A stretch of 64,000 nucleotides of DNA from assembly GCF_030317105.1 (NCBI RefSeq), contig NZ_JASZYG010000004.1, positions 248,001-312,000 of the forward strand, given 5' to 3'. The notes below the pieces were generated by a model. It saw only the letters and a program-made list of their open reading frames with translations. It was not told where the DNA came from and did no database searches. This stretch comes from Variovorax brevis. Its GTDB lineage: Bacteria > Pseudomonadota > Gammaproteobacteria > Burkholderiales > Burkholderiaceae_C. Positions 45,492 to 54,188 of this stretch are shown one piece after another. A program made the translations under genes and the position numbers. Position 1 is the first letter of the stretch, and each line of letters opens with the position of its first letter.

Positions 45492-46400
45492 ATGGAAGCG
45501 GCTGCCGTGAAGTCCTTCATCCGCGTCATCGAATACTGGGTGCCCAGTGAAGACGGCAGCCTGCTCGAATTCGGCGGTGGCCTGTTCGGCGCCGCGCACC
45601 GTTTTGCGGCCATCAGCCAGAACCTGTGCTTCGGCCGCGGCGAGGGCTTGCCGGGCCGGGCCTGGGACACGGGTCACCCGATCGTGCTCAAGGAACTGGA
45701 AGGCTCGTACTTCCGCCGCGCCAAGGCGGCGCGTGCCGCGGGCCTGACCTGCGGCATTGCGGTGCCGATCTTCAAGGGCGACCGGCTGAGCTCGGTGGCC
45801 GTGATTTTCTGCGGCGACGACGAGCAGCACGCCGGCGCCATCGAACTCTGGGGCAACGATCCCGAAGAGTCGCACGACATGACACTGGTCGACGGCTACT
45901 ACGGCACGACCGGCGACACCTTCGAATTCATCTCGCGTGCCACCGCCTTCCGCCGCGGCACCGGCCTGCCGGGCATGGCCTGGGAAGCGCAAAAGCCGGT
46001 GTTCATGCCGGACCTGGGCAAGGGCTCGGGCTTCCTGCGTGCCGAGGGCGCCGTCAAGGTCGGCATCAACCGCGGCTTTGCGATTCCCTGCTCGACGCTG
46101 AACGGCCAGCACTTCGTGATGGCCTTCCTCTCCGCGCTGGCGACGCCGGTTGCGCGCCGCGTCGAAACCTGGGAACCCGATGCCGACGGCACGCGACTTC
46201 GCCGCAGCCTCGGGTTCTCCGAAGCGTCCGCGGCCATCGAGGTGCCGGAGACCATCGCCTTGGCCGTCGACGCGCCGGGCACGCCGGGCGCCATCGCACG
46301 CGCCTTCTCCAGCGGCATTCCCGCCGTGGCCGAACCCATGATCGCCATCCCTGTGGCGCCCGGGGGCCGCATCACCGCGGTGATGGCATTGCACTTCTGA
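45492..46400 (+). CDS. Tandem GAF-domain protein of the nas operon
   Basis: 302 residues made of two similar GAF-type halves. GRGEGLPGRAWDTGHPIVL near residue 50 and FRRGTGLPGMAWEAQKPVF near residue 152 are the matching motifs, followed in each half by a beta-rich core (GIAVPIF; GFAIPC). No membrane segment, kinase or DNA-binding part is present. GAF domains bind small ligands or haem. Its start abuts the globin stop, so the two are translationally coupled and may act together, perhaps in nitrate, nitrite or NO sensing or in tuning NirB. Function is not known. Confidence 0.8.
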   Translation: MEAAAVKSFIRVIEYWVPSEDGSLLEFGGGLFGAAHRFAAISQNLCFGRGEGLPGRAWDTGHPIVLKELEGSYFRRAKAARAAGLTCGIAVPIFKGDRLSSVAVIFCGDDEQHAGAIELWGNDPEESHDMTLVDGYYGTTGDTFEFISRATAFRRGTGLPGMAWEAQKPVFMPDLGKGSGFLRAEGAVKVGINRGFAIPCSTLNGQHFVMAFLSALATPVARRVETWEPDADGTRLRRSLGFSEASAAIEVPETIALAVDAPGTPGAIARAFSSGIPAVAEPMIAIPVAPGGRITAVMALHF

Positions 46401-46426
46401 TCAACGCATCAATGCGGAAGACCACG

Positions 46427-48940
46427 ATGATGAAAAAGATGAAACTGGTTCTGGTGGGCAACGGCATGGCCGGCGTGCGTGCGGTCGAAGAGCTGATCAA
46501 GCTCGCGCCCGACCTCTACGACATCACGGTGTTCGGCGCCGAGCCGCACCCCAACTACAACCGCATCCTGCTGTCGCCCGTACTCGCCGGTGAGCAGACG
46601 GTCGACCAGATCATCCTGAACTCGTGGGAGTGGTATGCGGAGAACCACATCACGCTGCACGCCGGCAAGCTGGTGACCGAAGTGGACCGCGTGAAACGCA
46701 TCGTGCGCGCCGAGGCCGCGGACGGCAGCATCGTCGAAGCCGCGTACGACCGGCTGCTGCTGTGCACCGGCTCCAACCCCTTCATCCTGCCGGTGCCTGG
46801 CAAGGACCTGAAGGGCGTGATCGCCTACCGCGACATCGCCGACACCCACACGATGATCGAGACCGCCAAGACGCACAAGCATGCGGTCGTCATCGGCGGC
46901 GGCCTGCTCGGCCTCGAAGCCGCCAATGGCCTGATGCTGCGCGGCATGAGCGTGACGGTGGTGCACGTCAACGCATGGCTCATGGAGCGCCAGCTCGACG
47001 ACGTGGCGGGTGGCCTGCTGCGCAAGTCGCTGGAAGCGCGCGGCCTCAACTTCCTGCTGAACGCGCAGACGCAGGAACTGGTCGACGACGGCCAGGGCCG
47101 CGTCAAGGCCGTGAAGTTCAAGGATGGCAGCGAGGTGCCGGCCGACCTGGTCGTGATGGCCGTCGGCATCCGCCCGAACACGACGCTCGCGGAATCGATG
47201 CGCCTGCATTGCAACCGCGGCATCGTGGTGAACGACACGATGCAGACGGTGACCGACGCGCGCATCTACTCGGTGGGCGAGTGCGCGGCGCATCGCGGCA
47301 TCGCTTACGGGCTGGTGGCACCGCTCTTCGAGCAGGCCAAGGTCGCGGCCAATCACCTGGCGCAGTTCGGCATCGGGCGCTACATGGGTTCCCTGACATC
47401 GACCAAGCTCAAGGTGACGGGCATCGATCTCTTCAGCGCGGGCCAGTTCATGGGCGGCGAAGGCACCGAGGAAATCGTGATGAGCGATCCCTTCGGCGGC
47501 GTCTACAAGAAGCTCGTGATCAAGGACGACAAGCTGGTCGGCGCCTGCCTGTACGGCGACACGGTGGACGGCAGCTGGTACTTCAAGCTGCTGCGCGACG
47601 GCCGCAGCGTGGGCGACATCCGCGACAAGCTGATGTTCGGCGAATCGAACATCGGCGACACCGGGCACGAGGGCAACAAGAGCGCGGCCACGATGCCCGA
47701 CGAAGCCGAGGTGTGCGGCTGCAACGGCGTGAGCAAGGGCACGATCTGCAAGGCGATCAAGGACAAGGGCCTGTTCACGCTGGACGAGGTGAAGAAGCAC
47801 ACCAAGGCCAGCGCAAGCTGCGGCTCATGCACCGGGCTGGTCGAGCAGATCCTGATGTTCACCGCGGGCGGAGACTACTCGGCCGCACCGAAGAAGAAGG
47901 CGATCTGCGGCTGCACCGACGCGAGCCACAAGGACGTGCGTGATGCCATTCGCGCACAGAAATTCCTGACGCACGCGGAGGTGTTCGAAGGCATGGGCTG
48001 GCGCACGCCCAACGGTTGTGCAAGCTGCCGGCCTGCCGTCAACTACTACTTGATCAGCACTTGGCCCAAGGAAGCGAAGGACGATCCGCAAAGCCGCTTC
48101 ATCAACGAGCGCAGCCACGCGAACATCCAGAAGGACGGCACCTATTCGGTGATCCCGCGCATGTGGGGTGGCCACACGACGCCGGACGAGTTGAGGCGCA
48201 TCGCCGATGCGGCCGACAAGTACAAGATCCCGACCGTCAAGATCACTGGCGGGCAGCGCATCGACCTGCTGGGCGTGAAGAAGGAAGACCTCGCCGGCGT
48301 GTGGAAGGACATCGGCATGCCGAGCGGCTTTGCCTACGGCAAGTCGCTGCGCACGGTGAAGACCTGCGTGGGCAGCGAGTGGTGCCGCTTCGGCACGCAA
48401 GACTCCACCCAGATGGGCAAGGACCTGGAGCATGCGCTGTGGGCGATGTATTCGCCGCACAAGGTCAAGTTGGCCGTGTCGGGCTGCCCGCGCAATTGCG
48501 CCGAGGCCGGCATCAAGGACGTGGGCGTGATCGGTGTGGACTCCGGTTGGGAGATTTATGTGGGCGGCAATGGCGGCATCAAGACCGAGGTCGCGCAGTT
48601 CCTCGTGAAGCTCAAGACGAGCGAGGAAGTGATGGAGTACACGGGGGCCTTTCTGCAGTTGTACCGTGAGGAAGGCTGGTATCTGGAGCGCACGGTGCAC
48701 TACATCTCGCGCGTCGGCCTGGACCACGTAAAGAAAAAGATCGTTGAAGACGCCGCGTGCCGCAAGGCGCTGTGGGAGCGTCTGCAGTTCGCGCTCGATG
48801 GCGAGCCCGATCCGTGGTTCGAATCGACCCGTGCGCAAGTGGACGTTCGCCAGTTCACGCCGGTGGCCGAAGTGCCGCTGACTTTCATGCCCAAGTCAGC
48901 GATCAGCGACGCCGAAGCGCCTGCGCTGCAGGACAGCTGA
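46427..48940 (+). CDS. nirB: NADH-dependent nitrite reductase large subunit
   Basis: Reduces nitrite to ammonium in the cytoplasm. 837 residues: FAD/NAD(P)-binding half (about 1-320, with VIGGGLLGLEA near 154), two BFD-like [2Fe-2S] regions (EVCGCNGVS to CGSCTGL at about 428-478, and AICGCTDAS to CASCRP at about 494-540), then the ferredoxin-like half domain and the siroheme/[4Fe-4S] domain with TCVGSEWCRFG (about 645) and SGCPRNCAEAG (about 685). The ATG at 46427 is favoured by GGAAG seven bases ahead. NirD follows after 16 bases. Confidence 0.95.
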   Translation: MMKKMKLVLVGNGMAGVRAVEELIKLAPDLYDITVFGAEPHPNYNRILLSPVLAGEQTVDQIILNSWEWYAENHITLHAGKLVTEVDRVKRIVRAEAADGSIVEAAYDRLLLCTGSNPFILPVPGKDLKGVIAYRDIADTHTMIETAKTHKHAVVIGGGLLGLEAANGLMLRGMSVTVVHVNAWLMERQLDDVAGGLLRKSLEARGLNFLLNAQTQELVDDGQGRVKAVKFKDGSEVPADLVVMAVGIRPNTTLAESMRLHCNRGIVVNDTMQTVTDARIYSVGECAAHRGIAYGLVAPLFEQAKVAANHLAQFGIGRYMGSLTSTKLKVTGIDLFSAGQFMGGEGTEEIVMSDPFGGVYKKLVIKDDKLVGACLYGDTVDGSWYFKLLRDGRSVGDIRDKLMFGESNIGDTGHEGNKSAATMPDEAEVCGCNGVSKGTICKAIKDKGLFTLDEVKKHTKASASCGSCTGLVEQILMFTAGGDYSAAPKKKAICGCTDASHKDVRDAIRAQKFLTHAEVFEGMGWRTPNGCASCRPAVNYYLISTWPKEAKDDPQSRFINERSHANIQKDGTYSVIPRMWGGHTTPDELRRIADAADKYKIPTVKITGGQRIDLLGVKKEDLAGVWKDIGMPSGFAYGKSLRTVKTCVGSEWCRFGTQDSTQMGKDLEHALWAMYSPHKVKLAVSGCPRNCAEAGIKDVGVIGVDSGWEIYVGGNGGIKTEVAQFLVKLKTSEEVMEYTGAFLQLYREEGWYLERTVHYISRVGLDHVKKKIVEDAACRKALWERLQFALDGEPDPWFESTRAQVDVRQFTPVAEVPLTFMPKSAISDAEAPALQDS

Positions 48941-48956
48941 CCCCATGGAGGCAACG

Positions 48957-49385
48957 ATGAGCGAATGGACAACCATCTGCCGTGTGGACGATATCCCGGT
49001 GCTGGGTGCACGCCGCGTGGCGCGCCCGGCGGGCGTGGCCGTGGCCGTGTTTCGCAACAGCCAGGACGAGGTGTTCGCACTGCTGGACCGCTGTCCACAC
49101 AAGGGTGGGCCGCTGTCCCAGGGCATCGTGTTCGGCACCAGCGTGGCGTGCCCGCTGCACAACTGGACCATTGGGCTGGATGACGGATGCGCGAAGCAAC
49201 CCGATGAAGGCTGCACGCCGAAGTTTGTGTGCAAGGTCGAAGGTGGACAGGTGATGCTCGATGCGCGCGAACTGGCAACGCATGCGCTGGATCTGGAGGC
49301 ACCGCGGGCCGGACCCGGGAGGGCGGCGCCTGCGGGGCCGTTGGGTGATGAGACGTTTGATGTGCAGGCACCTCATGGCCACTGA
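48957..49385 (+). CDS. nirD: NADH-dependent nitrite reductase small subunit (Rieske-like)
   Basis: 142 residues, longer than the usual 105-120 because of a Pro/Ala-rich tail after about residue 115. Unlike E. coli NirD, the Rieske ligands are intact: CPHKGG (46-51) and CPLHNW (65-70), so it should carry a [2Fe-2S] cluster. GGAGG precedes the ATG at 48957. The gene is followed by a repeat element before nasA. Confidence 0.93.
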   Translation: MSEWTTICRVDDIPVLGARRVARPAGVAVAVFRNSQDEVFALLDRCPHKGGPLSQGIVFGTSVACPLHNWTIGLDDGCAKQPDEGCTPKFVCKVEGGQVMLDARELATHALDLEAPRAGPGRAAPAGPLGDETFDVQAPHGH

Positions 49386-49400
49386 CTTCTTTCTCTTTCT

Positions 49401-49509
49401 CCTTCCCCTCCCGGGGGAAGGCCGGGATGGGGGCACGACTGCGCATCTTTCATCGCCGTGTGCCCCCACCCCCACCCCCACCCTCCCCCGGGAGGGGAGG
49501 GAGTAAGAC
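49401..49509. repeat. GC-rich dispersed repeat between nirD and nasA
   Basis: It opens CTTCCCCTCCCGGGGGAAGG, contains GGGGGCAC paired with GTGCCCCC, and closes CCTCCCCCGGGAGGGG, then AGGGAGTAAGAC directly before the nasA ATG. The closing text matches the copies inside nrtB and after mog. The GGAG used by nasA as ribosome binding site lies inside it. Confidence 0.75.
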
Positions 49510-52341
49510 ATGCGCGAAACCAGATCCACCTGCCCCTACTGCGGCGTCGGCTGCGGCGTGATCATCGAATCGCAGGGCGACCAGATCACCGGCGTGCGCG
49601 GCGACCCCGAGCACCCGGCCAACTTCGGCCGCCTGTGCACCAAGGGTTCGACCCTCCACCTCACCGCAAGCCAGGAAGTCACGCACCAGACGCGCCTGCT
49701 CCAACCAATGCAGCGGTCCGAGCGCAACGCCGCACCACAGGCAACGACGTGGAACCACGCCCTCGACACCGCCGCCGACAAGTTCGCCCAGGTCATCCGC
49801 GACCACGGCCCCGATGCCGTCGGCTTCTACGTCTCCGGTCAGTTGCTCACCGAGGACTACTACGTCTTCAACAAGCTCGCGAAGGGCTTGATCGGCACCA
49901 ACAACATCGACACCAACTCGCGCCTGTGCATGAGCAGCGCCGTGGCGGGCTACAAGAAGACGCTGGGCGCCGACTCGCCGCCCGCGTGCTACGACGACTT
50001 CAAGGATGCGCAGTGCCTCTTCATCGTCGGCAGCAACACGGCGTGGGCGCACCCCATCCTGTTTCGCCGCATCGAGGACGCCCGGCGCGCCAACCCGGCG
50101 ATGAAGATCATCGTGGCCGACCCGCGGCGCACCGACACGGTGGAGATCGCCGATCTGTTCCTGCCCATCCAGCCGGGCACCGACGTGATGCTGTTTCACG
50201 GCATGCTGCACCTGATGCTGTGGGAAGGCTGGACGAATCCCGGGTACATCGCCGCGCACACCAACGGCTTTGACGCCCTCAAGACCACCGTCCGCGAATG
50301 CACGCCCGACAAGGTGGCACAGGTGTGCGGCATCGACAAGGCGGATCTGCTCGAAGCGGCGCGCCTGTTCGCGACATCGGCCGCGACGCTGAGCCTGTAC
50401 TGCCAGGGCCTGAACCAGTCGTCGAGCGGCACCGCCAAGAACGCGGCGCTGATCAACCTGCACCTGGCGAGCGCGCAGATCGGCAAGCCCGGCGCTGGCC
50501 CCTTCTCGCTCACGGGGCAGCCCAACGCGATGGGCGGGCGCGAAGTGGGCGGTCTTGCCAACCTATTGAGCGCGCATCGCGACCTGGACAATCCGCAGCA
50601 TCGAGCCGAAGTGGCTGCGCTGTGGGGCGTGCCCGAGGTGCCCGCCACCCCGGGCAAGACAGCGGTGGAGATGTTCAACGCCGTGGCCGACGGCCAGATC
50701 AAGGCGCTGTGGATCGCGTGCACCAACCCGGCCCAGTCGATGCCCGACCAGGCCACGGTGCGTCGCGCGCTCGAACGCTGCGAGTTCGTCGTCGTGCAGG
50801 AAGCCTTTTCGACCACCGCCACCTGTGCCTACGCCGACCTGCTGTTGCCGGCCACAACCTGGGGTGAGAAGACCGGCACCGTGACCAACAGCGAGCGGCG
50901 CATTTCGCGCGTGCGGCCGGCTGTGTCGGCACCGGGCGCCGCACGACACGACTGGTCTGCGGCAGTGGACTTCGCGCAGCGCCTGGAGGCCCGCCTGCCC
51001 AGACGCACCACGGCAGCGACGCTCTTTCCCTACGCGCTCGACCACGAAGCGGGCGCCGAGGCCATCTGGAACGAGCACCGCGAATCCACGCGCGGGCGCG
51101 ACCTGGACATCACGGGCCTGAGCTGGGCCATGCTCGACGCGCAAGGCCCGCAGCAGTGGCCCCTGCCCGAAGGTGCTCACACCGGCCGCGTTCGCCTGTA
51201 CGAAGACGGCGTGTTCCCCACGGAGGACGGGCGTGCCCGCTTTGTCGACACGCCCTACAAGCCCGTGGCCGAGCAGCGCGAGGCGCGATTTCCCTTCTCG
51301 CTCAACACCGGCCGCCTGCGCGACCAGTGGCACGGCATGAGCCGCACCGGCACGCTGGGCCGCCTGTTCGGCCATGTGCCTGAGCCAGTCGTCCAGATGA
51401 ACGGCCAGGACATGGCGCGCCGCCAGATCAAGGATGGCGATCTGGTCTACCTGACTTCGCGCCGTGGCGCCATCGTGCTGCCCGCCCAAGCCAGCCCCGA
51501 GGTCGGCCTGAGCCAAGCCTTCGTCGCCATGCATTGGGGCGAGGAGTACCTGAGCGGCCGCTCCTCCATCGGCGAGCCGCTGGCCGGCATCAACGCGCTG
51601 ACGAGCCCCGCCTTCTGCCCCGACTCGAAGCAGCCCGAACTCAAGCACGCGGCCGTCAAGATCCTCAAGGCCGAGCTGCCCTGGTCCTTGCTCGCGGCGG
51701 CGTGGCTGCCCGGACACGCGGCGCTCGAAACACTGCAGACGCTGCGCGGCCTGATGAAGCGCTTTGCATTTGCTAGCTGCGTGCCTTTCAGCAACGGCAG
51801 CGCATTGGCTGGTGGGGACGCGCAACGCACTGGCGTGCTGTTCCGCGCCGCCGCCCACGAAGCAGCGCCGGACGAATTGCTGCAGGAAATCGAAAATCTC
51901 CTGGGCCTGGCCGGCGCCTTCACCTTGCGCTATGCCGATGCCCGCCATGGACAGCGGCGCGCGGCCCGGCTGGTGCGAAGCGGCGGCGACCAGGACGATG
52001 CACACCTGGAAGGCTTTCTTCTCGCCGGCGACACGCGCGCCGAGGCCTGGATCAAGACCCTGCTGCAGGAGCAGTTGCCCGCGCAAGCCTTCGGCCGCCA
52101 ACTGTTGCGTCCCGGCTCGACGGCGCCGGAAGGCGTCTCGGCACGGGGAAAAATCGTGTGCAGCTGTTTCGGCGTCACAGAGACCGCGATTGGCGACACC
52201 CTTCGAGGATGCACCGGCAACGACGCAGAGCGTCTCGACGCGCTGCAAGGCCGGCTGAAATGCGGCACCAACTGCGGCAGTTGCCTGCCCGAACTCAAGC
52301 GCATGGTGCGCGCCAGCGCCCCCGAAGCCGCCAAGGCATAA
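49510..52341 (+). CDS. nasA: Assimilatory nitrate reductase catalytic subunit
   Basis: Cytoplasmic molybdenum enzyme reducing nitrate to nitrite, 943 residues. The N-terminal [4Fe-4S] motif is C8-x2-C11-x3-C15-x26-C42 (STCPYCGVGCG). The Mo-bis-MGD body follows, with the Mo-ligand region CMSSAV near residue 138. The C-terminus (about 880-930) is a BFD-like [2Fe-2S] domain with VCSCFGV and CGTNCGSC, as in Klebsiella NasA, accepting electrons from a flavoprotein. No such NasC-type partner is encoded nearby. The ribosome binding site comes from the repeat just upstream. Confidence 0.95.
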   Translation: MRETRSTCPYCGVGCGVIIESQGDQITGVRGDPEHPANFGRLCTKGSTLHLTASQEVTHQTRLLQPMQRSERNAAPQATTWNHALDTAADKFAQVIRDHGPDAVGFYVSGQLLTEDYYVFNKLAKGLIGTNNIDTNSRLCMSSAVAGYKKTLGADSPPACYDDFKDAQCLFIVGSNTAWAHPILFRRIEDARRANPAMKIIVADPRRTDTVEIADLFLPIQPGTDVMLFHGMLHLMLWEGWTNPGYIAAHTNGFDALKTTVRECTPDKVAQVCGIDKADLLEAARLFATSAATLSLYCQGLNQSSSGTAKNAALINLHLASAQIGKPGAGPFSLTGQPNAMGGREVGGLANLLSAHRDLDNPQHRAEVAALWGVPEVPATPGKTAVEMFNAVADGQIKALWIACTNPAQSMPDQATVRRALERCEFVVVQEAFSTTATCAYADLLLPATTWGEKTGTVTNSERRISRVRPAVSAPGAARHDWSAAVDFAQRLEARLPRRTTAATLFPYALDHEAGAEAIWNEHRESTRGRDLDITGLSWAMLDAQGPQQWPLPEGAHTGRVRLYEDGVFPTEDGRARFVDTPYKPVAEQREARFPFSLNTGRLRDQWHGMSRTGTLGRLFGHVPEPVVQMNGQDMARRQIKDGDLVYLTSRRGAIVLPAQASPEVGLSQAFVAMHWGEEYLSGRSSIGEPLAGINALTSPAFCPDSKQPELKHAAVKILKAELPWSLLAAAWLPGHAALETLQTLRGLMKRFAFASCVPFSNGSALAGGDAQRTGVLFRAAAHEAAPDELLQEIENLLGLAGAFTLRYADARHGQRRAARLVRSGGDQDDAHLEGFLLAGDTRAEAWIKTLLQEQLPAQAFGRQLLRPGSTAPEGVSARGKIVCSCFGVTETAIGDTLRGCTGNDAERLDALQGRLKCGTNCGSCLPELKRMVRASAPEAAKA

Positions 52342-52354
52342 GCCAATGCATGAA

Positions 52355-52371
52355 TTGGCATAACGCTTGCA
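52355..52371 (+). promoter_or_regulatory. Second sigma-54-like promoter, before ybiB-cobA
   Basis: TTGGCA-N6-TTGCA has the GG (52357-52358) and GC (52369-52370) elements exactly ten bases apart, differing from the RpoN consensus mainly in T for C after TTGGCA. The predicted start point is near 52382, only about seven bases before the ybiB ATG, so this transcript would be almost leaderless. Confidence 0.6.
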
Positions 52372-52388
52372 GGACAATCCCCACACCC

Positions 52389-53342
52389 ATGGGAATCAGC
52401 CAATACATCAAGGAAATCGGCCGCGGCGCGCGCGGTGCGAAGCCGCTCACGCGAGAACAGTCCACCGATCTGTTCGGACAGGTGCTGGACGGCACCGTCA
52501 CCGATCTGGAGATTGGCGGCTTCTGTCTGGCCATGCGCATCAAGGGCGAGACGCCCGACGAGATGGCCGGCTTCCTCGACGCAACCCATGCGCGCTTGAA
52601 GCGCTTTCCGGCGACGCCGCAACCGCTGGTGGTCATCCCAAGCTACAACGGCGCGCGCAAGCTGCCGGTGCTCACGCCCTTGCTGGGCCTGTTGCTGGCG
52701 CGCGAGGGGCTTCCGGTGCTCATCCACGGCAGCCAGACCGAATCGCGCCGCGTCACGGCGCCGGCGGTGCTCGACGCCATGGGCGTGCACGCGCTGCAAG
52801 AGGTGCGCGCCATCCAGGGCGGCGAACTCGCACACGTCGCCACGCAGACCCTCTGCCCTGGTTTGAAGCGCCTGCTCGACGTGCGCCAGGTCGTGGGCCT
52901 GCGAAACCCGGCGCACAGCGTGGTCAAACTCATGCAACCGGCGCTCGGCCCCAACCTGGTCATCAGCAGCTACACGCATCCTGAATACGCACGCTCGATG
53001 GCCGACACCTTCGATCTGCTGCAGATGAACGCCCTGCTCTCGCGCGGCCTCGAAGGCGAAAGCGTGGCCGATCCGCGCCGCACCGCGCAGGTGGACGGCT
53101 TCATTCACGGCCAGCGCATCGAACTGCAGGCGCAGCAGGCCGGCACGCTGTCCGATGTGCCCGGGCTGCCGGACGCCATCGACCTGCAAAGCACGGTCGA
53201 CTACACGCAACGCGTGCTCGACGGCACGGCCCCCGTTCCCGAAGCCATCTCACGGCAGGTGGCCCACATCAAGAAGCTGCACGCCCTGCTGATGGCGCAG
53301 CCGCAACCCGAACCCCAAGCGACCGTCCTGGACCCCGCATGA
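52389..53342 (+). CDS. ybiB: YbiB-like DNA-binding protein (glycosyltransferase family 3 fold)
   Basis: 317 residues, related to anthranilate phosphoribosyltransferase TrpD by fold. The N-terminal helical part (LFGQVLDGTVTDLEIGGFCLAMRIKGET) and the phosphoribosyl-loop region (LPVLTPLLGLLLAREGLPVLIHG) are recognisable. E. coli YbiB (TrpD2) is reported to bind nucleic acids without evident sequence specificity and to lack transferase activity. Why it stands in a nitrate operon is unclear. No good ribosome binding site is visible; the start MGISQYI fits the family. It is coupled to cobA by a four-base overlap. Confidence 0.85.
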   Translation: MGISQYIKEIGRGARGAKPLTREQSTDLFGQVLDGTVTDLEIGGFCLAMRIKGETPDEMAGFLDATHARLKRFPATPQPLVVIPSYNGARKLPVLTPLLGLLLAREGLPVLIHGSQTESRRVTAPAVLDAMGVHALQEVRAIQGGELAHVATQTLCPGLKRLLDVRQVVGLRNPAHSVVKLMQPALGPNLVISSYTHPEYARSMADTFDLLQMNALLSRGLEGESVADPRRTAQVDGFIHGQRIELQAQQAGTLSDVPGLPDAIDLQSTVDYTQRVLDGTAPVPEAISRQVAHIKKLHALLMAQPQPEPQATVLDPA

Positions 53343-54136
53343 ACACGACACCCCTTCAAGGCACCTGCACGCTCGTGGGCGCCGGCCCCGGCGACCCGGA
53401 CCTGCTCACGCTCAAGGCCGTCAAGGCCATCCAGTGCGCCACGGTGCTGCTGGTGGACGACCTGGTCAACGACGAAATTCTTGCGCATGCGCGCGACGAC
53501 GCACGCATCGTCTACGTGGGCAAGCGCGGCGGCTGCAAGAGCACCCCGCAGGCCTTCATCGAGAAACTGATGATCACCGCGGTGCGCGAGGGCGAGCACG
53601 TGGTGCGCCTGAAGGGCGGCGACCCCTTCATCTTCGGGCGCGGCGGCGAAGAGGTGGAGCACCTGCGCGATGCGGGCATCGAGGCGAGCGTCATCAACGG
53701 CATCACCTCGGGGCTGGCGGCGGTGACTGCGCTCAACGTTCCGCTCACGCACCGCGATCGCGCCCAAGGCGTTGTCTTCATGACCGGCCACGCCAAGACG
53801 GGCCGCAGCGCCGGCGAAAAAGCCACCGACTGGCGGGCCATCGCCGCGATGGCCCATCAGGCGCGGCTCACGCTGGTGATCTACATGGGCGTGTCGGGCG
53901 CAGCGCACATCCAGCACGGGCTGCTGGGCGGCCTGCCCGGCAGCACGCCGGTGGCCATCGTCCAGCACGCCAGCCTTCCGCAGGAGCGCCACGTGGTCAG
54001 CACGCTCGAACGCATGCACGAGGCGCTGTCGCACTCCGGCATGGCGAGCCCGGCGGTGATCGTCGTGGGCGACGTCATTCGCGGCATGGCGGCGGCGGCC
54101 GCGCAACCCGGGGAAATCCGCGCACGCCACGGCTGA
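53339..54136 (+). CDS. cobA: Uroporphyrinogen-III C-methyltransferase (SUMT)
   Basis: Makes precorrin-2, the precursor of siroheme, by two SAM-dependent methylations. 265 residues, single-domain CobA form, not the trifunctional CysG. VGAGPGDPDLLTLKAVKAI (about 13-31) and VRLKGGDPFIFGRGGEE (about 87-103) are the signature motifs. Its place at the end of the nas operon supplies siroheme for NirB. The dehydrogenase/ferrochelatase steps are not encoded in the window. Confidence 0.94.
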   Translation: MNTTPLQGTCTLVGAGPGDPDLLTLKAVKAIQCATVLLVDDLVNDEILAHARDDARIVYVGKRGGCKSTPQAFIEKLMITAVREGEHVVRLKGGDPFIFGRGGEEVEHLRDAGIEASVINGITSGLAAVTALNVPLTHRDRAQGVVFMTGHAKTGRSAGEKATDWRAIAAMAHQARLTLVIYMGVSGAAHIQHGLLGGLPGSTPVAIVQHASLPQERHVVSTLERMHEALSHSGMASPAVIVVGDVIRGMAAAAAQPGEIRARHG

Positions 54137-54188
54137 GTGGCCGCAGCCGCGGATGCCTGGCGCCGGCTGAGGTAACTTCTGCCCCTCC

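Noticed and set aside
48945..48956. Earlier NirD start at 48945
   Set aside because: That ATG overlaps the GGAGG used as ribosome binding site for the ATG at 48957.
53200..53340. Possible cobalamin or other riboswitch before cobA
   Set aside because: cobA starts inside the ybiB end with a four-base overlap, leaving no leader; no B12-box text was seen.
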